In this document: positions 54,883 through 61,807 of the stretch, in pieces
Layout of the letters: each line of letters starts with the position of its first letter
How positions within the stretch are numbered: position 1 is the stretch's first letter
Assembly: GCF_011617465.1 (NCBI RefSeq)
Contig: NZ_CP050153.1
Location: forward strand, 2,666,001 to 2,730,000
Length of the DNA stretch: 64,000 nt
From: Brevibacterium pigmentatum
GTDB lineage: Bacteria; Actinomycetota; Actinomycetes; Actinomycetales; Brevibacteriaceae
Direction of reading: 5' to 3'
Notes under the pieces: model-generated
The model's database searches: none
The model's input: the letters and a program-made list of their open reading frames with translations, nothing else
Told to the model about the DNA's origin: nothing
Position numbers and translations under genes: made by a program

Positions 54883-55227
54883 TCACTCATCCACGACGAC
54901 ATAGGTCTTTGTGCCCGGCTCAAGGTTCTTCGACTTCTCTGACTGCTGGAACTCTTCGAGTTCGGCGCACGCCATGCATCTCGTGTCGCGGATGTCGTAA
55001 TCGTGCGGGTGCTCGCCAGACGACAGGGACATCGGTTGCCCGCATCCATTGCAGAGATCCGCCTCATAGAGGGTGAGAGCAAGGGCGAATGCGCGGTCCC
55101 TCATGGTCCACTTCTTCCCGGGCTTCCGGGCTCCGCGCAGCACAGACACGGGCTCCCCCCATGCCCGTGCCGTGCGCGTCTCCGTGAGACTGCTTAGTCC
55201 TCGGCCCTCGGCCCAGGCTTCAGCGAT
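54883..55227 (-). CDS. Tail assembly chaperone, frameshift-dependent extension (gpT-like)
   Basis: This frame has no convincing start of its own and joins the upstream chaperone by -1 slippage at CCCAAAA (55227-55233). From the slip it reads I-A-E-A-W-A-E-G-R-G-L-S-S-L-T-E, continues to R-A-F-A-L-A-L-T-L-Y-E-A-D-L-C-N-G-C-G-Q-P and T-R-C-M-A-C-A-E-L, which forms a four-cysteine zinc-binding pair typical of actinophage gpT-like proteins. The fusion would be 206 + 114 = 320 aa. It precedes the tape measure gene, as chaperones normally do. A GTG near 55150 could give a stand-alone product instead. Confidence 0.8.
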   Translation of the reverse strand: MAEAWAEGRGLSSLTETRTARAWGEPVSVLRGARKPGKKWTMRDRAFALALTLYEADLCNGCGQPMSLSSGEHPHDYDIRDTRCMACAELEEFQQSEKSKNLEPGTKTYVVVDE

Positions 55228-55844
55228 TTTGGGACGAACGAACCCGGATCGGTGGAAGTCAGATCGTAGAACGCGTCGCGCAGGTTCTTTACCTGCGGTT
55301 CGCCGATCTTGTTCGACACTTTCCGCATCTGATCTGGGGTGAACACCTGCGCACCGTCTTCGTTCACGATCGCGGCAGAGAGCACGTAATGCCCCGTCTC
55401 GTCTTGGATGATCGCGCTGGACGCATTTGAGGCGGCGCGCCGGACCGCTTCGCGAATGTCGTTCTTGTCGCCGATCTCGGCACGACGGCACTCTTCTCGG
55501 GCATATCCAGCGGCCTCCTTGGCTGCCTGGTCTGCCTTCTCTGCACACGCCTTCCGGGCCGCTTTCGCCAGCTCTTCGACCTCTTCGGGGTCTATGGCGC
55601 GGACGATGAACTCGACCGCCGAATTCTCGAGTTCGGCCTGCAGTTCGGCCTGCTTCTCAAGCAGCTCCGCCTTCTCTGCTCCGGCCGTGAGATCCTGCTC
55701 TTCACCGTCATCGGTGAACAGTGCCAGGTCTGCCTCGACCGCCTGCAATTCGCCGGCGAGATCGGCTCGCTGGAAGATGGTCACTTTGGTCTGGGCCGTG
55801 CGGATGCCAGCGATGAATGCATCGGGATCAAACTGAGTTGTCAT
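55194..55844 (-). CDS. Tail assembly chaperone (gpG-like)
   Basis: 216 aa. ATG at 55844 follows GGAGGAAGAA and gives M-T-T-Q-F-D-P-D-A-F-I-A-G. The frame is open to 55967, but those residues come from the terminator region. The middle is highly charged with alternating Ala/Glu/Lys (A-G-A-E-K-A-E-L-L-E-K-Q-A-E-L-Q-A-E-L, then E-E-V-E-E-L-A-K-A-A-R-K-A). It ends P-K-S-L-K-P-G-P-R-A-E-D just past the slippery site. Together with the frameshift product it coats the tape measure during tail assembly, as in lambda gpG/gpGT. Confidence 0.82.
   Translation of the reverse strand: MTTQFDPDAFIAGIRTAQTKVTIFQRADLAGELQAVEADLALFTDDGEEQDLTAGAEKAELLEKQAELQAELENSAVEFIVRAIDPEEVEELAKAARKACAEKADQAAKEAAGYAREECRRAEIGDKNDIREAVRRAASNASSAIIQDETGHYVLSAAIVNEDGAQVFTPDQMRKVSNKIGEPQVKNLRDAFYDLTSTDPGSFVPKSLKPGPRAED
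55227..55233 (-). promoter_or_regulatory. -1 ribosomal frameshift site (slippery heptamer CCCAAAA)
   Basis: In the chaperone reading frame the codons are GTC-CCA-AAA, so the heptamer is C-CCA-AAA, a canonical X-XXY-YYZ site. After slipping, translation enters the open frame that continues to 54883. The 0-frame stop is 33 nt downstream. Confidence 0.85.
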
Positions 55845-55891
55845 TTCTTCCTCCATGTGAAAGTTGTGGGGTCTCCATGAGGGGCGGTGGG

Positions 55892-55926
55892 CCCGTGGGC
55901 AGGCCATGGAGGAACCTGCCCACGGG
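55892..55926. terminator. Stem-loop between chaperone and major tail protein genes
   Basis: Twelve-base arms CCCGTGGGCAGG and CCTGCCCACGGG around an 11-nt loop, without a T-run on the minus strand. May tune readthrough or protect mRNA ends. Confidence 0.5.
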
Positions 55927-55940
55927 GGTATTTCGGGCAC

Positions 55941-55966
55941 AAAAAATGCACCGGCAATGCGGTGCA
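55941..55966 (-). terminator. Rho-independent terminator after the major tail protein gene
   Basis: On the minus strand TGCACCG pairs with CGGTGCA and six T residues follow directly. It lies 20 bp after the major tail stop, inside the late operon. Confidence 0.8.
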
Positions 55967-55985
55967 ATCTGTGCGTCAGGATGGA

Positions 55986-56513
55986 TCAGGGCGTGGTTGC
56001 AGCGACCTCACAGTTGGGCCACGCATCCTGGTAGGCGCCAACGATTCGCTTCTTGATGTAGCCGGTGCGGTCGACCTGCTGCGGGTTGTCTGTGAGGAAC
56101 TCGAAGCCCTCGCACTCATCTTCAGCTGCCCACGGGTCAGTGGACTTCTTCGAGGTCTCGCGCTGGTAGATCCAGAGGCGGGTTCCCTTGACCTTGGTGG
56201 CCTGGAAAACGGCGTCTCCGACTTCGGCCTCTTCGGTCGGTTCGGGCTGGCCCATGTCGGTGAAGTACCGGAACGGGGTGAACTCGATGGTTGCGTTCGA
56301 TGGCCCGAAGGCGACCGCTGCGCCTTCGACGCACAGTTCCTTCTCGTCGACCGTCTCGGACGCAGCGAACGCCACGTTGTAGTCGGACGAGCTGATGCGG
56401 CACGACGCATCGATGCCGGCGTTGAGCTCGGCGAGGGTAGGAGCCTTCGGATCGGCGGGCTTGGTGGACAGAAGAGCGACCTTGGTGTGGCCGTCGGCGA
56501 GGGACTTAGGCAT
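55986..56513 (-). CDS. Major tail (tube) protein
   Basis: 175 aa. ATG at 56513 follows AAGGAAGG. The sequence is beta-rich with a Pro-rich middle (P-S-N-A-T-I-E-F-T-P-F-R-Y-F) and D-A-V-F-Q-A-T-K-V-K-G-T-R-L-W-I-Y-Q-R, typical of actinophage tail tube subunits. It is between tail terminator and chaperone genes and has its own strong terminator, consistent with high expression. It would polymerise along the tape measure. Confidence 0.75.
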   Translation of the reverse strand: MPKSLADGHTKVALLSTKPADPKAPTLAELNAGIDASCRISSSDYNVAFAASETVDEKELCVEGAAVAFGPSNATIEFTPFRYFTDMGQPEPTEEAEVGDAVFQATKVKGTRLWIYQRETSKKSTDPWAAEDECEGFEFLTDNPQQVDRTGYIKKRIVGAYQDAWPNCEVAATTP

Positions 56514-56721
56514 CTTCAGCCTTCCTTTCAGTGTTCTCGGATGAGATGAAGTCGGGAAGTTTGGGCTTCTCGACGGGCTTGGGCCGGTCGGCCTTCGCCT
56601 GGGGTGTGACAGCCAGGTGCGGGAAGATGGTCAGGTGCGCACGGGGAACCCGGCCCACCTTCTTCCCGGTTCGGGTGTCGTAGGCGGTGACGAACTGGTC
56701 TTCGTCATAGATGTGAGCCAC
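56506..56721 (-). CDS. Small phage protein preceding the major tail gene
   Basis: 71 aa from a GTG at 56721 with AGAGGAGG upstream. The N-terminus A-H-I-Y-D-E-D-Q-F-V-T-A-Y-D-T-R-T-G-K-K-V-G-R-V-P resembles a short beta-hairpin; the C-terminus is Lys/Pro-rich. Overlaps the major tail start by 8 bp. Function unknown; perhaps a tail or head-completion accessory. Confidence 0.6.
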   Translation of the reverse strand: MAHIYDEDQFVTAYDTRTGKKVGRVPRAHLTIFPHLAVTPQAKADRPKPVEKPKLPDFISSENTERKAEDA

Positions 56722-56752
56722 GTGGGCCTCCTCTTGTGTGCGGACATGACAA

Positions 56753-56774
56753 AGGCCCCGGTTTCCCGAGGCCT
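56753..56774 (-). terminator. Weak stem-loop upstream of the small tail gene
   Basis: Arms AGGCC-C-CGG and CCG-A-GGCCT with TTTC loop; on the minus strand TTTG follows. It could attenuate readthrough from the head genes. Confidence 0.45.
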
Positions 56775-56814
56775 ACGGATAGAATCCCCTCAACAGGAGT
56801 AGTTGGGAGGTGAA

Positions 56815-56997
56815 ATGAAAATCGAGTGGAATGACGATGGGATGGACAAGCTCAGCAAGGAAGTTGAGAAGCAGTTCAAAACCGCTGTCGAGGGATTCAA
56901 CCGATCAGGCTCGCAGTCGGCCAGTGACCTGCAAAAGCACATGAAGAAGAACGGCTTCGACATAACGCTGGCAAAAGCGAGAAGCCTGCTGAAGTAG
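56815..56997 (+). CDS. Plus-strand 60-aa protein inserted between phage tail genes (moron)
   Basis: 60 aa. ATG follows GGGAGGTGAA, a strong ribosome-binding site. The product M-K-I-E-W-N-D-D-G-M-D-K-L-S-K-E-V-E-K-Q-F is amphipathic and Lys-rich, ending in D-I-T-L-A-K-A-R-S-L-L-K. There is no membrane segment. It is opposite to its neighbours, as is the 88-aa gene, and may be expressed from the lysogen. A TAGAAT at 56780-56785 is a possible -10. I do not recognise it. Confidence 0.65.
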   Translation: MKIEWNDDGMDKLSKEVEKQFKTAVEGFNRSGSQSASDLQKHMKKNGFDITLAKARSLLK

Positions 56998-57047
56998 TCA
57001 CAAACTCCGGCCAGATAATTGCTATCCGCCTGGCCGGAGTCCGCTAC

Positions 57048-57467
57048 TCATGGTTGCTGGAACGAAAACGACAACGGCAGGTAGTACCTGACGGGACTCA
57101 CTTGACCGTCGTGCTGGATGGGTATGTGTGGTTCGGCATGCCGGTACTCTCCCCCGCCGGGCGCCGGTATCCGATTAAGTGTGCGGATGACCTGTTGGGC
57201 GAGGTTGCGGACCGTGCCGACTGTCGCGCCAGCGACGGTGACGGTGAGCGCCCCAGCGGACTCCTGTGCGGAGTAGTCGAGGGGCTGCTCGTAGTGCTCC
57301 CGGAGGGGTTGCGTCCACACGGCCAGATAGGGCTTGATGATGCCGCCTGCACTGGTGGGCACGGATTCGGGAACCATTCCGTCATACACGCCCACGCCGA
57401 CAGTTTTGAGTCGGTCGAGCGTCCACGTGGTGATGGTGATGATGTCCAGGGCACTCACCCCTTCCAT
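57048..57467 (-). CDS. Tail terminator/completion protein
   Basis: 139 aa. It follows the gp10-like gene with a 13-bp overlap and contains W-T-Q-P-L-R-E-H-Y-E-Q-P and A-G-A-L-T-V-T-V-A-G-A-T-V, matching the size and position of tail terminator (gpU-like) proteins. The ATG at 57467 lacks a ribosome-binding site; a GTG at 57458 directly after GGAAGGG is the alternative. It would cap the tail tube before head joining. Assignment by position and size. Confidence 0.65.
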   Translation of the reverse strand: MEGVSALDIITITTWTLDRLKTVGVGVYDGMVPESVPTSAGGIIKPYLAVWTQPLREHYEQPLDYSAQESAGALTVTVAGATVGTVRNLAQQVIRTLNRIPAPGGGEYRHAEPHIPIQHDGQVSPVRYYLPLSFSFQQP

Positions 57468-57823
57468 GTACCGTCGAGCATGTTGCCGAGAGCTTTCTCA
57501 AACCCAGGTATCCGGCGGTCGAACGCCGGGCCAAGGTAAGGCTGCGGGGCCATCCGGCTCGTGCCCCATTCGACGAACCCTGCGTAGCTCGTGGTGGGTC
57601 CGATTTCGGCACCGGTCTCCCCGCTCGTGTCGAACAGGTCGTGTCCGATGGAGCTGCGGAGGTTTCCGGTGTCGACAGGGGCGAATTTCTTCGCGTCCGC
57701 GGTGATATCGGCTGCGGTCTTCGCGACTACTTCCCGAGCACCACGCTGGGCGTTCATCCCCGCCTTGGTGAGGTCGTGGCCAAGCGATCGGAGTTCGCTT
57801 GCGTCGAACGCTTTGCCGGTCAC
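57455..57823 (-). CDS. HK97 gp10-family phage protein
   Basis: 122 aa from a GTG at 57823. The family pattern is clear: A-R-E-V-V-A-K-T-A-A-D-I-T-A-D-A-K-K-F-A-P-V-D-T-G-N-L-R-S-S-I, then Y-A-G-F-V-E-W-G-T-S-R-M-A-P-Q-P-Y-L-G-P-A-F. These proteins act in head-tail completion or tail tube joining. The HNH gene overlaps its start by 4 bp. Confidence 0.9.
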   Translation of the reverse strand: MTGKAFDASELRSLGHDLTKAGMNAQRGAREVVAKTAADITADAKKFAPVDTGNLRSSIGHDLFDTSGETGAEIGPTTSYAGFVEWGTSRMAPQPYLGPAFDRRIPGFEKALGNMLDGTWKG

Positions 57824-58230
57824 GCTGCGGCCTTTCTGCTTGCGTATCTAGCAACGCGCTCACGAATGCAAGTGCGACAATCTCGCTGACCGCCGTGTTT
57901 TCTCGCAGGCCGAATGTAGGTGTTCTCCGGCGTATACTCGTGCCCGTTCTTGCAGTGAGTCTTGATCGCACTCCGCTGGTTGGCCGAGTTATCGGGCAAG
58001 GATAAGAGGCGCAAGTGGCCAGGGTTGACGCAGGCCGGGTTGAAACAGAGATGATCTACCGTCATGTCATCGGGGATTTCCCCGACATGCTGTTCATATG
58101 ACCAGCGGTGGGCGTAGTACCCACGCTTCCCTGCGAATGTCAGTCGACCGTAGCCGCTTCGATCCAAATAAAGGATCCACTCCCAGCAGCCCGTCTCTGC
58201 ATTGACGATCCATTTCGGGGTGGTAATCAT
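57820..58230 (-). CDS. HNH homing endonuclease
   Basis: 136 aa from an ATG at 58230 that overlaps the stopper stop by one base (TGATG). The HNH motif is V-D-H-L-C-F-N-P-A-C-V-N-P-G-H-L-R-L-L, and the C-terminus has four zinc-type cysteines (C-K-N-G-H-E-Y then C-R-T-C-I). The N-terminal W-E-W-I-L-Y-L-D-R-S-G-Y-G-R is typical of phage HNH homing enzymes. It is inserted between two conserved connector genes where it is not needed for assembly, so it is likely a selfish element. Confidence 0.88.
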   Translation of the reverse strand: MITTPKWIVNAETGCWEWILYLDRSGYGRLTFAGKRGYYAHRWSYEQHVGEIPDDMTVDHLCFNPACVNPGHLRLLSLPDNSANQRSAIKTHCKNGHEYTPENTYIRPARKHGGQRDCRTCIRERVARYASRKAAA

Positions 58231-58670
58231 CAAGCAGCCCTCACTTCCTGTCCGTTGACGTCCTGGCACAGGTAGTCGCGTGTCCAGTTCGTGGTCCCTG
58301 ATTCAGCCACGAGCACTTGGAATTCCCGCCCGTTCAGGTCCGGGTCGTCCGGGTTGTCGAGCACTTTGATCGTGGTTCCGTAGTGGAGCCATTTCGCGGC
58401 GATCGGTACCGAGATTCGGTGGGTGGCAATCACTTCGAGACCATCGGCGACCAGGACTGGTCGGGACGATTGGGTGAGGAACTGCACCGAGCACGGCGCG
58501 GACTCCCAGACAGGCATGACTTCCGGTTCCTGTGGTGCGGGCCAGTCAGGAATACCGCCGAGCGTGTACGCGGTGCATTCGCCGGTGAGGAACCCGTACG
58601 CAGTGGGACGGTGATGCTCAGACCACCCCGGAGGGATGACCTTGAGGCGGCCGCGGGCGATGCGAGTCAT
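58230..58670 (-). CDS. Head-tail stopper/adaptor protein
   Basis: 146 aa. L-K-V-I-P-P-G-W-S-E-H-H-R at the start and R-I-S-V-P-I-A-A-K-W-L-H-Y-G-T-T-I-K-V, then D-L-N-G-R-E-F-Q-V form a beta-barrel-like pattern, similar to actinophage head-tail stoppers. It lies after the connector gene with a 4-bp overlap. The order connector-stopper-gp10-tail terminator is standard for siphoviruses and supports the call. Confidence 0.7.
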   Translation of the reverse strand: MTRIARGRLKVIPPGWSEHHRPTAYGFLTGECTAYTLGGIPDWPAPQEPEVMPVWESAPCSVQFLTQSSRPVLVADGLEVIATHRISVPIAAKWLHYGTTIKVLDNPDDPDLNGREFQVLVAESGTTNWTRDYLCQDVNGQEVRAA

Positions 58671-59032
58671 AACCGCACCTCCTCACCCTCTTGCGCGGAT
58701 CCGCCGTCGAGGTTGAAGGCCACGAAGAACGGTTCATCGTCCTCAGCGTCTTCCTCTTCCTTGGCCCGGGCCCGGAGTGCTACCGCGTGTTTGCGGAGCG
58801 CATCCGCGACAGCCGGCCCGTCCGATGAGCGGTCCTGAGTGGTGATCTTCTTCGACAGGAGTGCTTCGTCCGTGGCGATCGCATCCAGGGCGTCCGCAGC
58901 CGCCCGCAACACTGAGTCACGGGCAATGGTGAGGAAACCTTTGATCTGATCGTTGTCGAAGTCGCGGTCATCCGCATTGGTGTCGCCGATGATGAGCCGC
59001 ACCTGACTCACTGGATCGTTGTAATCAACCAT
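58667..59032 (-). CDS. Head-tail connector protein (gp6-like)
   Basis: 121 aa, start after AAGGGAG. It begins D-P-V-S-Q-V-R-L-I-I-G-D-T and continues with predicted helices (F-L-T-I-A-R-D-S-V-L-R-A-A-A-D-A-L-D-A-I-A), typical of the all-helical gp6 connector. It docks beneath the portal. It is located immediately after the major capsid gene. Confidence 0.8.
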   Translation of the reverse strand: MVDYNDPVSQVRLIIGDTNADDRDFDNDQIKGFLTIARDSVLRAAADALDAIATDEALLSKKITTQDRSSDGPAVADALRKHAVALRARAKEEEDAEDDEPFFVAFNLDGGSAQEGEEVRL

Positions 59033-59056
59033 TACAACTCCCTTGGTTGTGCCGTT

Positions 59057-59093
59057 CCCCGCCCCGCTGCATGGTGGTCACAGTGGGGCGGGG
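59057..59093. terminator. GC-rich stem-loop after the major capsid gene
   Basis: CCCCGCCCC and GGGGCGGGG arms with an inner CTG/CAG and 10-nt loop. No T-run. It lies 18 bp past the major capsid stop and may stabilise upstream capsid mRNA. Confidence 0.55.
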
Positions 59094-59110
59094 CCCGTGC
59101 TCAGATGGGG

Positions 59111-60202
59111 TCAGGAACCGGTCGATGCGTAGGCGACGAGCGCCTTACCATCAGCGTCCACGAGGCCCTTCGCGGCACCGTCGACGGAACGACCGCGGAA
59201 GTCGATCGTGTCATCGAGGTAGGAGCCTTCCTCGAACGGGATCTCACCACCGCCGACCCGGTTGCCCTGGTCGCGCTTGGTGCGAATGTCCACGTTCTCG
59301 TGACCGATGAGCTGCGAGTGGATGACTGCCGGGTGGTCGCTCGACTTGTTCGCCAGCAGGTACCAGGTCTTGGCACGCTTGTCGGACTTGTCGATCTTGA
59401 CCAGCCACTTCGCGACCTGCACAGTGACGAGACCCCGGAACGGGTTCTGCATCTCCGTGGTCGTTTCCTTGTTGCCCTCGGTGACCTTCAGCTTGAGAAC
59501 GTCCGCGTTGATGATGCGGTTCGCTTCGATCTGCATGGACGGGGGCACGAGAAGCACGAGACCGGTGGTGTCGACGAGGTCGCCACGATGGTCTTCCTTC
59601 AGCGCGAACGACTCGACGGCGGCCTGCAGGTTCTCCGGCGACAGGGGCTTGTTGTCCACTGCGGCGAAGAAGTCGGCACGCGGTCCGGTCTCGGACACGA
59701 AGGTTTCGAACACGTTCCGGTTGGAACGCTCCGTGGCACCGTTGCCGAGGCGGCGAGGGAAGTCAGCCATGTCGGTGAAGTCACCGGACAGTGCGAGCTC
59801 CCACGTGTACCCGAAGCGGCGACCGAACTTGCCGACCTTGTACTCGACTTCGAGTTCGTCGAGGGTGTCGGCCTTGTACTCTTCGCCTTCGCCGACGGGA
59901 TCGAATTCGGTGTTGCCGAACAGGTCGCGCAGCTTCTTCGGTCGGAAGTCGGGAACCTTCTTCTCGATCGCGAACGCTTCGTACTCCTTGACGGCATCCT
60001 TCTGAGCCTGGATGGCTTCGACTTCGAACCCCTTCGACAGGAGGATCGGGAAGTCGCTGGTGGACATGGCCTCACGGAACTGCGCGAGGGCCAGGTTGGT
60101 GCCCTTCTGGGCTTCGTTGAACAGCTTGGCGGCGCTGAGCACCTTCTGCTTCATGTTGGGGGCTGTGCGGAATTCCGCCTCAGCCAGCAGATCAAGTTCC
60201 AT
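59111..60202 (-). CDS. Major capsid protein
   Basis: 363 aa; ATG after GGAGATAAC. The protein begins M-E-L-D-L-L-A-E-A-E-F and contains L-R-D-L-F-G-N-T-E-F-D-P-V, then R-F-G-Y-T-W-E-L-A-L-S-G-D and a long beta-rich C-terminus ending F-R-G-R-S-V-D-G-A-A-K-G-L-V. The pattern resembles the Mu-like prophage head subunit group of HK97-fold capsids. It follows decoration and protease genes as expected. No delta domain is evident because a separate scaffold exists. Confidence 0.85.
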   Translation of the reverse strand: MELDLLAEAEFRTAPNMKQKVLSAAKLFNEAQKGTNLALAQFREAMSTSDFPILLSKGFEVEAIQAQKDAVKEYEAFAIEKKVPDFRPKKLRDLFGNTEFDPVGEGEEYKADTLDELEVEYKVGKFGRRFGYTWELALSGDFTDMADFPRRLGNGATERSNRNVFETFVSETGPRADFFAAVDNKPLSPENLQAAVESFALKEDHRGDLVDTTGLVLLVPPSMQIEANRIINADVLKLKVTEGNKETTTEMQNPFRGLVTVQVAKWLVKIDKSDKRAKTWYLLANKSSDHPAVIHSQLIGHENVDIRTKRDQGNRVGGGEIPFEEGSYLDDTIDFRGRSVDGAAKGLVDADGKALVAYASTGS

Positions 60203-60228
60203 TGTTATCTCCTAAGAGTGTGGTGGGG

Positions 60229-60570
60229 TCAGGCGCCAGCAGGGGCGGGCGGGACGGCACCGAACGGTGCGACTTCGGCGGGGCCGGTGCCGGTGGCCTT
60301 GGCCTGGTTCGACACACCCCATGGGGTGTCGTTCGCGGTTGCGGTGAGACCGCTGGAGCCGAGGTAGACGACCTGCCCTTCGGTGAGGGCGCCGGTGACG
60401 TCGATCTCCCAGGAACCGTCGAGCCACACGGTGACTCGGTCGCCCTGTTCGGCGTCGATGAGGGCGACACCGCGGTAGGCGCCGATCGCGACAGCCTGAC
60501 CGGACTTGTAGGCCTTGTCGGCGGTGAGGGCGATGTGCTTGTTCTCGGGGTACTTCTGGTTCTTCGCCAT
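60229..60570 (-). CDS. Capsid decoration protein (DUF2190-like)
   Basis: 113 aa. I-A-L-T-A-D-K-A-Y-K-S-G-Q-A-V-A-I-G, then L-D-G-S-W-E-I-D-V-T-G-A-L-T-E-G-Q-V-V-Y-L is the DUF2190 beta-tulip pattern; the C-terminus ends P-P-A-P-A-G-A. It stabilises capsid three-fold axes, as lambda gpD does. It lies between the scaffold and the major capsid genes, with a 1-bp gap to the former. Confidence 0.82.
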   Translation of the reverse strand: MAKNQKYPENKHIALTADKAYKSGQAVAIGAYRGVALIDAEQGDRVTVWLDGSWEIDVTGALTEGQVVYLGSSGLTATANDTPWGVSNQAKATGTGPAEVAPFGAVPPAPAGA

Positions 60571-60571
60571 G

Positions 60572-61024
60572 TCAGGCTCCCTTCAGGGCTGTGAGTTCGT
60601 CGTACGACGGCAGCTCGGATTCGGTGGCAGTGGTGTCGGTGGTGATGGGTCGGGACTCTCCCAGACCACGAACCTGACCGGTACCGGCTGTCTTGGTTTT
60701 GTAGTCCTCGGCGAACGTCCGGGCCTCCTTGATCAGGTCGTCCCCGGCGGCGTCGGATTCGGCGAGTCGGTCGATGAGCAGCTCCTTGACCATGCCGGGG
60801 TCGACTCCGTCGAATGCTTCCTCGACGACGTTCTCGACTTCGGCTCGGCGGGCTTCCTTCGCCTTGGCGGCCTTGAGTCGGGCGATTTCAGCCTTGAGTT
60901 CGGCGTTCTCCTTGCGGAGTCGTTCGAGTTCACTGCCGCCGCCGTTGCCACCCCCGCTGTTGGGTGGGGTGGGCTTCTTCGAGTCGGCTTCGTCGACCCG
61001 GTTGGTGTTCTCGGTGTCAGCCAT
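60572..61024 (-). CDS. Internal-start scaffold protein nested in the protease gene
   Basis: 150 aa in the same frame as the protease. The ATG at 61024 gives M-A-D-T-E-N-T-N-R-V-D-E and follows AAGGAGG with 8-nt spacing, unusually strong for a codon inside a gene. The product is a Gly-rich start plus a long coiled coil, ending A-L-K-G-A. This matches the lambda C/Nu3 arrangement, in which the scaffold is made independently in excess. Confidence 0.72.
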   Translation of the reverse strand: MADTENTNRVDEADSKKPTPPNSGGGNGGGSELERLRKENAELKAEIARLKAAKAKEARRAEVENVVEEAFDGVDPGMVKELLIDRLAESDAAGDDLIKEARTFAEDYKTKTAGTGQVRGLGESRPITTDTTATESELPSYDELTALKGA

Positions 61025-61807
61025 GCTGGCTGCCTCCTTCGGATTGGTTTCCTGATTTCCATTCCCAACCGGGGCTGGGGTGGTCTTGGGGACGTACACG
61101 GTGGTCGGCACGACTTCAGCGGGTTCGCCTTCGAGTGCGATCGTGATGCCGTTGCGCGTGTACTTCTGCTCGAATGTGGAGTTCCCGCCGCGATCGGTTT
61201 CGACGTTGAACCACACGGTGGAGTCGGTGTGGTCGGTGACGTGGCACCACCGGTCGCCATTGGCGGCGCGCACAGCCTGGTGGAGGAGCTGACGAGTCTC
61301 GTCATTGACGCCTTCGTGCAATCGCGCAGACTCGAGCACCTCGATGACTCGACCGCCGCGTCCGGCCTTGGTTACGAAGTCGACGGACCGTGCCTCGGTG
61401 AGCTTCGTGACAACACGCTCACCGCCGGCCTCGCTGACTTCCCCGGATGCGCGGATGCTCACGCCTATGTCTTCGGCCATGTCGGCGATGATGGGCTTCC
61501 AGTGGGAGAAGATCTTCGCCTCGGCGACGAGCCCGCCGGATTCGTTGTCCCAGTGGGCGTCTTCGGTGAGAATGCCGACGAGGTTGTGCAGGTCGCCTTC
61601 GGGGCGGGACCAGTCCTCGGCTTCGGTGGCGTGGTTGAAGAACATCTGCGTTCCTTTGGGGAACACCTTGTCTCGCCCGGCGGCCTCGATGGTTTCTTTC
61701 GGGTACACGCCGCTCGATCCTGCACCGGGTGTGATGATCCCGATCTTGGCGCGCCCACCCGCCTTCGGGGTGACGGTGGCCTTTTCTCGGAGTATTGCGA
61801 TGGTCAT
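60572..61807 (-). CDS. Capsid maturation protease with C-terminal scaffold domain
   Basis: 411 aa; ATG at 61807 overlaps the minor head gene. The N-terminal half (to about 250) is protease-like: I-I-T-P-G-A-G-S-S-G-V-Y, F-N-H-A-T-E-A-E-D and V-S-I-R-A-S-G-E, resembling U35-type S14/S49-like phage proteases. The C-terminal part contains S-E-L-E-R-L-R-K-E-N-A-E-L-K-A-E-I-A-R-L-K-A-A-K, a coiled-coil scaffold. An internal ATG with strong AAGGAGG begins the separate scaffold. Cleavage of capsid and scaffold is inferred. Confidence 0.78.
   Translation of the reverse strand: MTIAILREKATVTPKAGGRAKIGIITPGAGSSGVYPKETIEAAGRDKVFPKGTQMFFNHATEAEDWSRPEGDLHNLVGILTEDAHWDNESGGLVAEAKIFSHWKPIIADMAEDIGVSIRASGEVSEAGGERVVTKLTEARSVDFVTKAGRGGRVIEVLESARLHEGVNDETRQLLHQAVRAANGDRWCHVTDHTDSTVWFNVETDRGGNSTFEQKYTRNGITIALEGEPAEVVPTTVYVPKTTPAPVGNGNQETNPKEAASMADTENTNRVDEADSKKPTPPNSGGGNGGGSELERLRKENAELKAEIARLKAAKAKEARRAEVENVVEEAFDGVDPGMVKELLIDRLAESDAAGDDLIKEARTFAEDYKTKTAGTGQVRGLGESRPITTDTTATESELPSYDELTALKGA

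Noticed and set aside
55150..55160. Independent GTG start for the second chaperone frame
   Set aside because: Possible, since GGGGGGAG lies near it, but spacing is poor and the correctly phased slippery heptamer explains the overlapping open frame better.
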